Positions 26,195-35,133 of a DNA stretch of 64,000 nucleotides are shown here, piece after piece (positions within the stretch are counted from its first letter, which is position 1; the number at the start of each line of letters is the position of its first letter). The position numbers were made by a program, and so were the translations under genes. This stretch comes from Sterolibacterium sp. (GTDB lineage Bacteria; Pseudomonadota; Gammaproteobacteria; Burkholderiales; Rhodocyclaceae): contig JAGOSV010000002.1 of the NCBI GenBank assembly GCA_018062105.1, positions 16,658 to 80,657 on the forward strand. Direction: 5' to 3'. Below the pieces are notes generated by a model, which saw only the letters and a list, made by a program, of their open reading frames with translations, did no database searches and was not told the origin of the DNA.

Positions 26195-27340
26195 TTACGG
26201 CCGCATCGGTGTCTTCAGCGGATGCGGCAACACCTGCTCGGCCAGAGCCTCATCCAGCATTGCCCCTTGCGCCAGCTGCTGACGCAAGCGAACGAAATCG
26301 ACCGTATCCTGCCCCGTCAGCTTCTTGGTATTGAACGCATTGAAGCCTAGCCAGGCCTCGTTGTTCATGTTGGCCTGCAACCAATGGCGGTTCATGTGCT
26401 TGGCTGCATCCCAGAAAAATTTCTTTTTCGCCCGCAGGCTGTCGAGCGATGTCTGCAGGCAGTTGGGAAACAGATTGGTGAAGTTCCAGATCAGCGCGTG
26501 AATTTCATCATCGACACGGCTGAAATCGACGGCACAGGAAGCAATCAGCGTCCGCGCCGCCGCCTGCTGCGCCGCCGGAATCAGCTCACCATAAACGATC
26601 TCGCCATCTTCCAGCCAGGTATCGGTACGCACCAGAGGATTGCGCAGCCACTGCCCATCCTTCTTCAACACCGGCAACACCTTGCTGATCATGCCCTTGT
26701 GCTTCATCTTGTAAGCACTCCACAGCTCGCAGGAAACGCAGTTGTAGATGGCATCCTCGATGCTCAAGAACCACGGCAGGAAATCGGTCGAACCGCCCAC
26801 CGGCGACGAACCATGGCGCGGCCCGGCCTGGCCATACAGCGCCATATCCGACGACACCGTAAGGTCTGCCGCCAGCCCGATTTCCTGACCACCGGCCACG
26901 CGCATGCCATTGGCACGACAGATCACCGGCTTGCGACATTCGAGCACACCGTCGACCATGCGGTTGAACAAATCGATGTAATCGCCATACTCATGTGGCC
27001 GACGTGTGTAGTACTCGGCATATTCCTTCGTGTTGCCGCCGCTGCTCCAGGCCTTGTCACCGACGGCGGCAAACACCACAGCCACTACCGAACGATCGCC
27101 GGATGCCCGCTGGAAGCCGGCAATGACCCCCTTCACCATCTCCGTCGTGTAGGCATTGTGCTGTGCCGGATTGTTGAGCCAGATCCAGGCGGAATACAAA
27201 CCATCGACCGGCTGACCGGCAGCATCGAGCACCGGACGTTTCTCGAAGATTACCCCCGGTGCCTCACCGCCCAGATGCTCATCACCAAACAGGGTGTGCT
27301 GCTTCAATACCGCATCACGCGGCAGCCAGTCGAGGGACAT
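26195..27340 (-). CDS. bzdY: 6-oxocyclohex-1-ene-1-carbonyl-CoA hydrolase
   Basis: 381-aa ring-opening hydrolase of the crotonase superfamily (Oah/BamA/BzdY). It hydrates and opens 6-oxocyclohex-1-ene-1-carbonyl-CoA to 3-hydroxypimelyl-CoA in anaerobic benzoate degradation. The length is about 120 residues above ordinary crotonases, as expected. The core segments SSGGNTKEYAEYY and ANGMRVAGGQEIGLAADL form the oxyanion region. A strong AAGGAG precedes the start. It is the last gene of the bzd-like run, 35 nt after bzdX. Confidence 0.92.
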   Translation of the reverse strand: MSLDWLPRDAVLKQHTLFGDEHLGGEAPGVIFEKRPVLDAAGQPVDGLYSAWIWLNNPAQHNAYTTEMVKGVIAGFQRASGDRSVVAVVFAAVGDKAWSSGGNTKEYAEYYTRRPHEYGDYIDLFNRMVDGVLECRKPVICRANGMRVAGGQEIGLAADLTVSSDMALYGQAGPRHGSSPVGGSTDFLPWFLSIEDAIYNCVSCELWSAYKMKHKGMISKVLPVLKKDGQWLRNPLVRTDTWLEDGEIVYGELIPAAQQAAARTLIASCAVDFSRVDDEIHALIWNFTNLFPNCLQTSLDSLRAKKKFFWDAAKHMNRHWLQANMNNEAWLGFNAFNTKKLTGQDTVDFVRLRQQLAQGAMLDEALAEQVLPHPLKTPMRP

Positions 27341-27375
27341 GCAAAACTCCTTGGTGAATGAAGGGAAGAAGATGC

Positions 27376-28440
27376 TCAGAAATCAGGGCTCAGGATGACA
27401 CGACGCGTCAGCTCGCTGCGCTGCGCAGCAGCAAAAACTTCGCGGATACGCTGCATCGGCTGCACCTCGACAAAAGGAGACAAGGCGATGCGACCATCGA
27501 GACACAGCGCCAGCACCGCCGGATAGTCCTGTGGCGCACAGCCCCAGCTACCGATGACTGTGGCATCGAGCGCCATCAGACGCGACAGGTTAAAGGGCAG
27601 CTCGGCCGTGCCATAACCCACCACGACCAGCGTGCCGGCAAAACCCAGCAGGCTCAAGGCCAGTTCCTGCCCTGCCTGGCTACCGCTGGCTTCAAAAATC
27701 TTCCAGCCGGTCTGGGCCGACAACCCACGCCCCGCACAAAATACCTTGAAGGCCGCCTTGATCTCGGCCACGCTCATGCCGGCGCAATGGATCGCAGCGT
27801 CCAGACCATGGGGCTGCACCGCCGCCAGACGACCAGCATGCTGCTCGATACCCACCACCGTTGCCGCACCCAACGCCCGCGCCATCTGCACCATGAAGCC
27901 CCCCACCCCGCCCCCGGCACCGATGACGATCACCTGATCGCCCGCCGCCAGCCCGGCACGCCGCGCCGCCTGATACGGCGTACTGACGGCATCGGCCACC
28001 ACGGCAAGATGTTCGAGAGGGATGCCCTCGTGCCGACCGACCGGGCACAGGTCACCTCCCGGCAGCGGAATGTGGCTGGCAAAGCCACCGTAGATGCCCA
28101 GTGAATTACCCGGCATCTGCTGCGCCAGGCAGCGGTTTGCCCGTCCCGTCTGGCACAGCACACAATTGCCGCACGGCAAGACGGCTGGCACGATCACCTC
28201 GCACCCCAGCAATGATGCCTCCGGCTCCGCCGCCGCCACCACAACCCCGGCAATCTCGTGCCCCAGGATCAATGGCGGCTTTTGCCGGGTCGGCACACCA
28301 TCGTAAAAATAGGACAGATCCGTGTGGCACACCCCGCAGCCACGCACCTCGACCAGTACCTCGCCCGCCGCCAGCGGCGGCACCGGCAGACGCACCTGGC
28401 ACAAAGTACCGGGGGCAGTCATCTGCCAGGCATGGATCAT
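27376..28440 (-). CDS. bzdX: 6-hydroxycyclohex-1-ene-1-carbonyl-CoA dehydrogenase
   Basis: About 354-aa zinc alcohol dehydrogenase. Catalytic zinc region GCGVCHTDLSYFYDGVPT, structural zinc cysteines CGNCVLCQTGRANRC and nucleotide loop IGAGGGVGGF are visible. The tail and neighbours identify it as the Had/BzdX enzyme that oxidises 6-hydroxycyclohex-1-ene-1-carbonyl-CoA with NAD+. I chose ATG 28440 (MIHAWQM) because homologues have a short leader before WQM. ATG 28488, just 5 nt after the bzdW stop, is an alternative. Confidence 0.9.
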   Translation of the reverse strand: MIHAWQMTAPGTLCQVRLPVPPLAAGEVLVEVRGCGVCHTDLSYFYDGVPTRQKPPLILGHEIAGVVVAAAEPEASLLGCEVIVPAVLPCGNCVLCQTGRANRCLAQQMPGNSLGIYGGFASHIPLPGGDLCPVGRHEGIPLEHLAVVADAVSTPYQAARRAGLAAGDQVIVIGAGGGVGGFMVQMARALGAATVVGIEQHAGRLAAVQPHGLDAAIHCAGMSVAEIKAAFKVFCAGRGLSAQTGWKIFEASGSQAGQELALSLLGFAGTLVVVGYGTAELPFNLSRLMALDATVIGSWGCAPQDYPAVLALCLDGRIALSPFVEVQPMQRIREVFAAAQRSELTRRVILSPDF

Positions 28441-28493
28441 CTCGACACGCTGCCCCCCCTGCACCTTCTGTACGCTTTGCACACGCATCACCC

Positions 28494-29270
28494 TCAGCGA
28501 TGCGTCCAGCACGGTGCGCGCTTGTCGAGAAACGCGGCAATGCCCTCATGGGCATCCCGTGTGGCCATCAACTCGTCCAGATAGCGCCGCTCCAGCGCCA
28601 CCAGCGCCGCATCGAACGCCATGCCCTCTGCCGCACGGATCGCCCGCTTGTTCTGCATCTGCGCGGCACGCGACAGCACGCACAACGGCTGTACGAAGGC
28701 CGCCAGCCCGGCAGCAAACTGCGCTGCCGGAAAAACACGGTTCAACAACCCGTAGTGCCGTGCCTCATCCGCCGTCAGCGTCCCACCCGAAAACAGCAGC
28801 TCATGCGCCAGCGCAGACGGCAACAGACGCGGCAGAAGAATCGCTGCCACCGGCGCAAACACGCCGAGCCGAATTTCCGGCTGCCCCAGCAAGGCATCCG
28901 CAGCCGCCACCCGCAGATCACAAGCCAACACCAGCTCCAGCCCGCCCCCCAGTGCCGAGCCATTCAAGGCCGCTACCGTCGGCAGCGGAAAATCACGCAA
29001 ACGCCGCACCACACCATGAAACGCCGCCAGCATGTCCGCCACCTGTGCCGCCTCATGCTCGGCAATATCCACTCCGGCCGAAAAAAATTTCGTGCCCTCT
29101 CCCGTCAGCAACAGCAAACGCAGCGAAGCATCCTCCGCTGCCACCGCCAATACCCGGGACAGCTCGTCGAACAAAGCCATGTTGAGCACATTGAGCGGCG
29201 GCCGCCTGAGTGTGATCGTCAGCAGTCCATCACTGTAGTGGGTGTCGAGGAAATGAAATTTATCGCTCAT
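28494..29270 (-). CDS. bzdW: cyclohexa-1,5-diene-1-carbonyl-CoA hydratase
   Basis: 258-aa crotonase-fold hydratase adding water to the diene made by benzoyl-CoA reductase. RRPPLNVLNMALFDEL and NGSALGGGLELVLACDL are the family landmarks. Its place between bzdV- and bzdX-like genes supports the name over a generic enoyl-CoA hydratase. The start codon lies in an 11-bp tandem duplication, so an upstream ATG (29281) opens a four-codon frame whose TGA overlaps this start. Confidence 0.88.
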   Translation of the reverse strand: MSDKFHFLDTHYSDGLLTITLRRPPLNVLNMALFDELSRVLAVAAEDASLRLLLLTGEGTKFFSAGVDIAEHEAAQVADMLAAFHGVVRRLRDFPLPTVAALNGSALGGGLELVLACDLRVAAADALLGQPEIRLGVFAPVAAILLPRLLPSALAHELLFSGGTLTADEARHYGLLNRVFPAAQFAAGLAAFVQPLCVLSRAAQMQNKRAIRAAEGMAFDAALVALERRYLDELMATRDAHEGIAAFLDKRAPCWTHR

Positions 29271-29281
29271 TTATCGCTCAT
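29260..29281. repeat. 11-bp tandem duplication at bzdW start
   Basis: ttatcgctcat occurs twice (plus a partial third, ttatc). On the minus strand it is ATGAGCGATAA twice, duplicating the start codon. A second tract, aattccac repeated three times, lies at 29306-29329 in the 140-nt gap to the bzdV-like gene. Confidence 0.9.
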
Positions 29282-29410
29282 TTATCAGGCCATGTGGGTG
29301 ACCAAAATTCCACAATTCCACAATTCCACAATCCCTTTTCAGGATCAATCAACTGTCCATCGGCAATATCAATGGACGAATGAGCTGAGAGCACATCCAT
29401 AAACAAATCA

Positions 29411-32047
29411 TCAAAACAGATCATCCAGTGCATCCTCGCCGATGCCCGGCGGCAACCGGCCGTGCTGTGCGCTATAGGCTTGCAGCAGCTCGCTCTCGCG
29501 CTGACTGTAGTAATGCGCCGGCTCAATACTGAAAAACAGCGGCACGCCATCACCCTGCTGTGCCAGCAGCAGGGCCAGTGCGGCCTGCAGATCGGCCACG
29601 CCCTTGATCGCCAGCACCTGCTTGTTGGCATCGAAAAGAAAATACACCCCGGACTCAGCCGGCAGGGCATGCACTGCCACCGCCTCCAGCGGATGCCAGG
29701 ATTCGGGCGGCATCTGCGCTTCACCGATGTCATGCATCAGGTTGCACTTGAGACAGCGCTGGCCTTCGGCGACAGCATCGGCAACGCTGTAGCAATGCTC
29801 GACCTCATCCCAGTGACGCCGCGCTTCAACCGGCTGCCTGGGCACTGCCTGCTGGCGACGCTGATTGAACTCTTCCTCACGACCGATCCAGGGGTCGGTC
29901 TGCCAGCCACGCCCTGTCTCATCGAGCAGCGTCTCGTCGATGTCTCCATCTCCGCCCAGAAAACGATCGATGGCCGATGCCGCCTGTCGCCCCTGCGCCA
30001 CGGCATCGATCAGGCTCTTCGGCCCGAGCACTGCATCGCCACCAGCAAACACTTTTCCTCCGCCCACCAGCCGCCCTTCGGCATCAACGGCAATGCGTCC
30101 TTCTGCCGTGCAAACCAATCCAGCCAATCCAGCTACCTGCTGACCAACGGCAGCAATGACAAGATCCGTCGTATCCGTCGTCATGCTGCCTGGTACCTGC
30201 TCCAGATGCCGGTAACCCAGCACATTCGGCCGGCTCAACCGGGTCGCTACCCAATCGATGTCCAGCCCCGGGTCTGCCCCATCCGCCCCATCCACCACAC
30301 TCTCTGCCTTGCGAAAAGCCACGGGTGTGCGCTGGAAACGGGTCTGCACCCCTTCCTCCAGACAGGCTGCCACCTCGGGCGCATGCGCCGGCATTTCTGC
30401 CCGGGTACGCCGATACACCAGCTCGACTGCTGCGCCCTCTCCGGCCAGACGCAACGCACTGCGTGCCACATCACAGGCCACATCGCCCCCACCGATGACG
30501 GTCACGCGCTGCGGCAATGCCGTGCAACGGCCTTGCGCCACCTCGCGCAAAAAGCCGATTCCATCCACCACGCCGGCCAGACCCGCCCCCGGCACTTCCA
30601 GCGGAGCTGCCTGCTGTGCGCCGATGGCAACAAACAGGGCATCGAAGCCCTGCGCCTCCAGTATCGCCAGATCGTCGATGCGCGTATCGAAATGAAAGGT
30701 CACACCCAGCGCCGCCACATCAGCCACCTCGGCATCGATCACCGCACGCGGCAGGCGATAGGCCGGGATGCCGTAACGCGCCATGCCCCCGGCCGCCGGC
30801 ATGGCCTCGAACACCGTCACGGCATGTCCCTTCTTCGCCAGGTAAAACGCCGCTGTCAGACCCGCCGGCCCGGCACCGATCACGGCCAGCCGCCGCCCCG
30901 TCGGCGGCGCACGGCGCTGCAATTCACGCCAGCGGCCATCATCACGCTCGGCAGCGATGCGCTTGAGGCTGCGAATGGACAGCGGATCATCGAGATTCCC
31001 CCGCCGGCAATCACTCTCACACGGCGCGTAGCAGGCACGGCCGAGGATACCGGGGAAGGGCAGTTTCTCACGCACCACGGCATTGGCCTCGCTGAAACGC
31101 CCCAGACCGGCCAGCTGCACATAACGTGGCACGTCGATACCCGCCGGGCAGGCTGTGGTGCAGGGTGCTACCCCGCCCTGCTTTTGCACAGCACTCAGGG
31201 TGCGGTCGAGCAAGGCACCGGTCGGACAGACCTCAACACAGGCATTGCAGAACTTGCAGCCAGATTCCATCAATGTATCGGCCACCGGCCCAACCCAGCG
31301 ACGGCCGTTCGTCTGCTTCACCTCCAGACAGCCAACACCGCGCACCTCGTTGCAGGCCACCAGACAGCGGCGGCAGTCGATGCACAGGTTGTAATCCCGG
31401 TCATAAAACGGCTCGTCCCGAACCACCGGCAAGCGATTGGCCTGCGGATCGTATTCCGGGGTTGCTTCCGGGATGATGATGTAATCAGCCACCTTGCGCA
31501 GCGCGCAATGGCTCATGATCGAGCAGCAGCGCTCCTCGACGGTATTGTTGAAGCAGCACATGACACGGCTGCAACCATCGCGTTGCGGACAGGTCAGACA
31601 GACATGCGGATGATGTTCGAGGATTTGCGCCAGAGCTGTCTGACGCGCCTGCTGAAGACTTGCCGTATGGGTGATGACCTGCAAGCCTGCCGCCACCGGC
31701 ACGGCACAGGCGTGATGCACCCCGGCCACACCCACAAGTTCGACGAGACACAGACCGCAGCCACCGCCCCCGCTACCATTCCCACCGCCGCCCTCCTGCG
31801 AGGTCGAGCAGACCATCGGCAAGTCAGGATACGCGCACAGAGCAGGAATGTAGATACCGGCCGCCGCAGCCGCAGCCAGCAGCGTCTCTCCCATCCGCAC
31901 CTCGACCGGCTTGCCATCGATCTGCAAGGTCAGCCGCACCGCTGGAGAGCGTGCCGTTTCATTCGCCGCGCCATTTCTGCCCAGCCCGTCCTGCCTGGCT
32001 GTCCCGGCCATACGGCGATGTACGGTGATGATGGCCACCTGACTCAT
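29411..32047 (-). CDS. bzdV: BzdV-like Fe-S flavoprotein (NAD(P)H:ferredoxin oxidoreductase)
   Basis: 878 aa. Order of parts: a [2Fe-2S] ferredoxin-type domain (about 40-110) whose cysteine loop contains a Gly-rich insert; a NuoG-like His/Cys region; two [4Fe-4S] motifs (CIDCRRCLVAC and CKFCNACVEVCPTG); a GltD-like flavoprotein (FAD loop IGAGPAGLTAAFYLAKKGH, second dinucleotide loop VIGGGDVACDVAR). A C-terminal 80-residue extension (SGVYFLFDANKQVLAIKG) recalls a degenerate GIY-YIG fold. By position and composition it is like Azoarcus BzdV, thought to reduce the ferredoxin feeding benzoyl-CoA reductase. Its ATG overlaps the preceding stop (ATGA). Confidence 0.8.
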   Translation of the reverse strand: MSQVAIITVHRRMAGTARQDGLGRNGAANETARSPAVRLTLQIDGKPVEVRMGETLLAAAAAAGIYIPALCAYPDLPMVCSTSQEGGGGNGSGGGGCGLCLVELVGVAGVHHACAVPVAAGLQVITHTASLQQARQTALAQILEHHPHVCLTCPQRDGCSRVMCCFNNTVEERCCSIMSHCALRKVADYIIIPEATPEYDPQANRLPVVRDEPFYDRDYNLCIDCRRCLVACNEVRGVGCLEVKQTNGRRWVGPVADTLMESGCKFCNACVEVCPTGALLDRTLSAVQKQGGVAPCTTACPAGIDVPRYVQLAGLGRFSEANAVVREKLPFPGILGRACYAPCESDCRRGNLDDPLSIRSLKRIAAERDDGRWRELQRRAPPTGRRLAVIGAGPAGLTAAFYLAKKGHAVTVFEAMPAAGGMARYGIPAYRLPRAVIDAEVADVAALGVTFHFDTRIDDLAILEAQGFDALFVAIGAQQAAPLEVPGAGLAGVVDGIGFLREVAQGRCTALPQRVTVIGGGDVACDVARSALRLAGEGAAVELVYRRTRAEMPAHAPEVAACLEEGVQTRFQRTPVAFRKAESVVDGADGADPGLDIDWVATRLSRPNVLGYRHLEQVPGSMTTDTTDLVIAAVGQQVAGLAGLVCTAEGRIAVDAEGRLVGGGKVFAGGDAVLGPKSLIDAVAQGRQAASAIDRFLGGDGDIDETLLDETGRGWQTDPWIGREEEFNQRRQQAVPRQPVEARRHWDEVEHCYSVADAVAEGQRCLKCNLMHDIGEAQMPPESWHPLEAVAVHALPAESGVYFLFDANKQVLAIKGVADLQAALALLLAQQGDGVPLFFSIEPAHYYSQRESELLQAYSAQHGRLPPGIGEDALDDLF

Positions 32048-32328
32048 GACGCGAACAGATCATCGTCACCGGCAGCTTCCACCATCCCGCCCACCGGGAT
32101 TCGGGTATACAGCCGACCCACCGGAGAACCGCCCACGGAAGGGAAACATGCACCGCAGCCCGAAGTCACGCCCTCATGCACGACCAGCACCTCGTAGCCA
32201 AGCGCACGATAATTTTCAGCCAGCTCGGACAAACGTGGCTCATCGATGACCGTCTGACACTGCCAGCCTTCATCCAGCAGCACATCGCGGTCATTCCCGC
32301 CAGCAGTCCGGACGTACTCACCAGTCAT
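32044..32328 (-). CDS. small conserved bzd-cluster protein with CxxC
   Basis: 94 aa, no recognised domain. It has three Cys (WQCQTV, and SGCGACFPSVGG forming a CGAC pair), an acidic N-terminus and no membrane helix. It overlaps the ferredoxin gene by 11 nt and the bzdV-like gene by 4 nt, so it is translationally coupled to both. Its place corresponds to the small unknown genes bzdS/T/U of Azoarcus, but I cannot say which one. An electron-transfer or maturation role is possible. Confidence 0.7.
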   Translation of the reverse strand: MTGEYVRTAGGNDRDVLLDEGWQCQTVIDEPRLSELAENYRALGYEVLVVHEGVTSGCGACFPSVGGSPVGRLYTRIPVGGMVEAAGDDDLFAS

Positions 32329-32599
32329 GTTTCAACGCCTCCGACGGGCAAGCCGCGACACACGGCAAGCGCACTGCGCCTGCAGCCGGCTTGCAGGCAG
32401 CACAATCCGCCGCCAGTGTGCGACGGTGCGCCTCGGCCACCTGGATCACTTCATCGTCATAATCATCGACCACGACCTCGAACAGTCGCTGCGGACAGGC
32501 TGCCAGACAGGGGCGTGACACACAGTCGATACAGCAATCAGTGTCGATGCGGATGTAATAAGCCCCGGAGCCATCCTGGTAACCATAATTGGCGATCAT
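32318..32599 (-). CDS. bzdM: ferredoxin for benzoyl-CoA reductase (BzdM-like)
   Basis: 93 aa with two cysteine clusters, CCIDCVSRPCLAACP and CAACKPAAGAVRLPCVAACP, whose irregular spacing is unlike standard 2[4Fe-4S] ferredoxins but fits the BzdM type. GAGGA precedes ATG 32599. It sits between bzdQ- and bzdV-like genes, the Azoarcus order. It would pass electrons from the BzdV-like oxidoreductase to the reductase. Confidence 0.78.
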   Translation of the reverse strand: MIANYGYQDGSGAYYIRIDTDCCIDCVSRPCLAACPQRLFEVVVDDYDDEVIQVAEAHRRTLAADCAACKPAAGAVRLPCVAACPSEALKHDW

Positions 32600-32630
32600 G
32601 GTGAATTCCTCAAGCCTCCGGCCACCTGTC

Positions 32631-33524
32631 TCAGGCAGCCTTGGCCGCCTGCTTTTGCAGCAGCGTATGGGCAAACAGGGCCGCCCCAAGCGCACCGGCA
32701 ATCTGGCTGTCCCAGGGGGAATGAACAGCATTCACCCCCAGTAGCTTCTCGATGCGCCTCACGACACCCGGATTTTTGGCAATGCCGCCGGTGATGAAAA
32801 AATCGCCGGCCGGATCAACCCCGACGCGCTCGATCAACGCCACCACCCGTTCGGCCATCGCCTGACAATACGCGGCAATCACCTTGTTCTTGGTGTAGCC
32901 GGCCTTCAGCATGCCCAGCGCCTCGGATTTGGCGAACACCACGCAGATCGACGACACCGCCGGCGGCTCGGCATCGATATCGAAGGAACGCGCCCCCAGT
33001 TCGCTGACCGGAATCTGCATCAGGTCGGCAATCACCTCCATGCCGCGCCCGGTGCCAGCCGCGCACTTGTCATTCATCAGAAACTGGGTGACCTTGCCGC
33101 GTTCATCGCAACGGATGGCCTTGCAATCCTGGCCGCCCATGTCGAGGAGGGTACGCACCGTCGGCCCCACCATGTAATTGGCACCGCGGGCATGGCAGGC
33201 GATTTCCGTCAGTGTCTTGTGAGCAAACGGCACATTGACCCGCCCGTAGCCAGTACCGACGATGTAGTGAATATCGGCCAGTGTCATGCCACTCTTGTCG
33301 AGCACGCCATCGAGGGCGCGCCGCGCCGAATCCGGGCTGTCGTTGCCGGTGCGTGTGCTGTGGTAACCCAAGAGCTTGCCATCGACACACACCACCGCCT
33401 GCGAGCTGACCGAGCCAACATCGATGCCCGCCGTAACGCGCTGCGCCGCACGCCAGTCGCACGTCTCATCGACCCAGCAATGCTCCGCCCAGCGCCAGTA
33501 CTCCTTCTTCTCAGCCAGACTCAC
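32631..33524 (-). CDS. bzdQ: benzoyl-CoA reductase ATPase subunit (BzdQ/BcrD type)
   Basis: About 297-aa ASKHA ATPase of the BcrAD/BadFG family. ATP loops GIDVGSVSSQAV, LDMGGQDCKAI and FITGGIAKNPGVV are visible, with cluster Cys in MNDKCAAGTGRGME and SSICVVFAKSE. It couples ATP hydrolysis to electron transfer into the active-site subunits. I start it at GTG 33524 (SLAEKKEYWRW), preceded by GGTGAGG. The frame stays open to GTG 33548, which overlaps the rmuC stop. The partner genes bzdN, O and P are not in the window. Confidence 0.85.
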   Translation of the reverse strand: MSLAEKKEYWRWAEHCWVDETCDWRAAQRVTAGIDVGSVSSQAVVCVDGKLLGYHSTRTGNDSPDSARRALDGVLDKSGMTLADIHYIVGTGYGRVNVPFAHKTLTEIACHARGANYMVGPTVRTLLDMGGQDCKAIRCDERGKVTQFLMNDKCAAGTGRGMEVIADLMQIPVSELGARSFDIDAEPPAVSSICVVFAKSEALGMLKAGYTKNKVIAAYCQAMAERVVALIERVGVDPAGDFFITGGIAKNPGVVRRIEKLLGVNAVHSPWDSQIAGALGAALFAHTLLQKQAAKAA

Positions 33525-33544
33525 AACCACCTCACCCTCTCCCC

Positions 33545-34960
33545 TCACTCCTCACGCACCAACATTTCCGGTGCCTGCAGGCCACGTGGTGCCACCTCGA
33601 TGCCGACCATCTCACGCAGTTCCTTGCCCTCCGGCGTGACCTTGAGATCACGGAATTTTCTGGCCGACACCAGCACCCGCGACTCCAGCGATGCCAGCGA
33701 TTTGTTATAGGCACCGACAGCATTGCCCAGATGCTTGCCGACGTCACCCCAATGGTCGGCCAGCACTGCCATGCGCTCGTAGAGCTCCTTGCCAAGCACG
33801 CTGATCTGCTGGGCATTCTCGGTCAGTGCCTCCTGCTTCCATCCATAGGCCACGGCACGCAGCAGCGCGATCAGCGTGGTCGGTGTGGCGAGGATCACAC
33901 GCTGCTCGACGCCAGCCTCGATCAGGGCCGGATCCACCTCCAGCGCGGCGCTGTAGAACACCTCGCCGGGCAGGAACAGCACGACAAAATCCGGCGAAGG
34001 CTGGAACTGCTCCCAGTAGGACTTGCGTCCCAGCTTGACCAGATGCTCGCGTACCTGACGCGCATGGACATTCAGCCGGCTGCGCCGTGTCTCATCCTCC
34101 GCGGCCTCCAGTGCATCGAGATAACCCGCCAGAGGAACCTTGGCATCGACCACGATGTTCTTGCCACCCGGCAGACGCACGACCAAATCCGGGCGCAGCT
34201 GTCCCTCTTCGGTGCCCACACTTTCCTGCTCGAAGAAATCGCAATGATCGAGCATGCCGGCCATCTCGACGACACGTTTCAGTTGCAACTCACCCCAGCG
34301 CCCGCGTGTCTGTGGCGCACGCAGCGCCTTGACCAGATTCGCTGTCTCCAGCCGGAGCGTGCCCTGCGACTCGGCCAGCGACTTAACCTGCTCGGTCAGC
34401 GTGGCATACGCATCCACCCGTGACTTCTCGACCGCCTGTACCTGCTGCTCGAATTTCTCCAGCGACACCTTGACGGGTGCTACCAGTTCGCCGATGGCCT
34501 GCTGACGCTTTTCCAGCTCGCCGCGCGCCCCTTCCTGATACTTTTCCAGCGTCGTCCGGGCCAGTTCGAGAAAGGATTGATTGTTACGCTGCAAGGCATC
34601 GGCCGACAGCGCCTTGAAAGCATCCGCCAGAGATAAGCGCGCCGCCTCGAGCGTCGCCAGCTTCTCGGCGCTGCTGCGCTGTTCTTCCTCCAGACGGGCA
34701 CTCAGCTCTGCCCTGCCCGCCGTCAGCACAATCACACTCTGACGCAAGCTTTGTGCTTCCTCCTGTGCGCCAGCAAGGTGCTCCTGCAGGCGCACCACCT
34801 CCGCCTCACGCGCCGCCAGCCGCTCCTGCAGGGTCGCCTGTACTGCCCCAGCCTCCAGGCTGGCCAACCGCTGCAAGGCAGCCAGATGCCGCCGCAGCCA
34901 GACGGTGACAACGATGGTGACCAGCACCCCGCCCCCCACAAACGACCAGATCATGTCCAT
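33545..34960 (-). CDS. rmuC: DNA recombination protein RmuC
   Basis: 471 aa. One N-terminal membrane helix (IWSFVGGGVLVTIVVTVWL), a long coiled coil (about 30-190) and the RmuC core (APQTRGRWGELQLKRVVEMA ... DAKVPLAGYLDALEAA). It limits recombination at inverted repeats in E. coli. It is directly upstream of the bzdQ-like gene (20 nt) on the same strand, an unusual partner for a catabolic operon. Confidence 0.95.
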   Translation of the reverse strand: MDMIWSFVGGGVLVTIVVTVWLRRHLAALQRLASLEAGAVQATLQERLAAREAEVVRLQEHLAGAQEEAQSLRQSVIVLTAGRAELSARLEEEQRSSAEKLATLEAARLSLADAFKALSADALQRNNQSFLELARTTLEKYQEGARGELEKRQQAIGELVAPVKVSLEKFEQQVQAVEKSRVDAYATLTEQVKSLAESQGTLRLETANLVKALRAPQTRGRWGELQLKRVVEMAGMLDHCDFFEQESVGTEEGQLRPDLVVRLPGGKNIVVDAKVPLAGYLDALEAAEDETRRSRLNVHARQVREHLVKLGRKSYWEQFQPSPDFVVLFLPGEVFYSAALEVDPALIEAGVEQRVILATPTTLIALLRAVAYGWKQEALTENAQQISVLGKELYERMAVLADHWGDVGKHLGNAVGAYNKSLASLESRVLVSARKFRDLKVTPEGKELREMVGIEVAPRGLQAPEMLVREE

Positions 34961-35133
34961 CGGGCGATTTTACCCCACCCCCAGGTACGGAACCGGAAGC
35001 AACCCAAGCTGTCCACGCACACGCACGAATCGCTGCACGCACCCGTCGCTGCGCCTGCAACCGCCACATCACCAGATGATGCAGTGCATAATGATCCGCT
35101 GTCCCCTCTTTTTTCACCCTCAAGGAGCGCACC

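Noticed and set aside
28101-29402. 433-codon open frame antisense to bzdW/bzdX
   Set aside because: Arg/Pro/His-rich shadow without motifs.
29462-32197. 911-codon open frame antisense to the bzdV-like gene
   Set aside because: Translation is His/Gln/Arg-rich with no domain; bzdV-like protein has clear Fe-S and flavin motifs.
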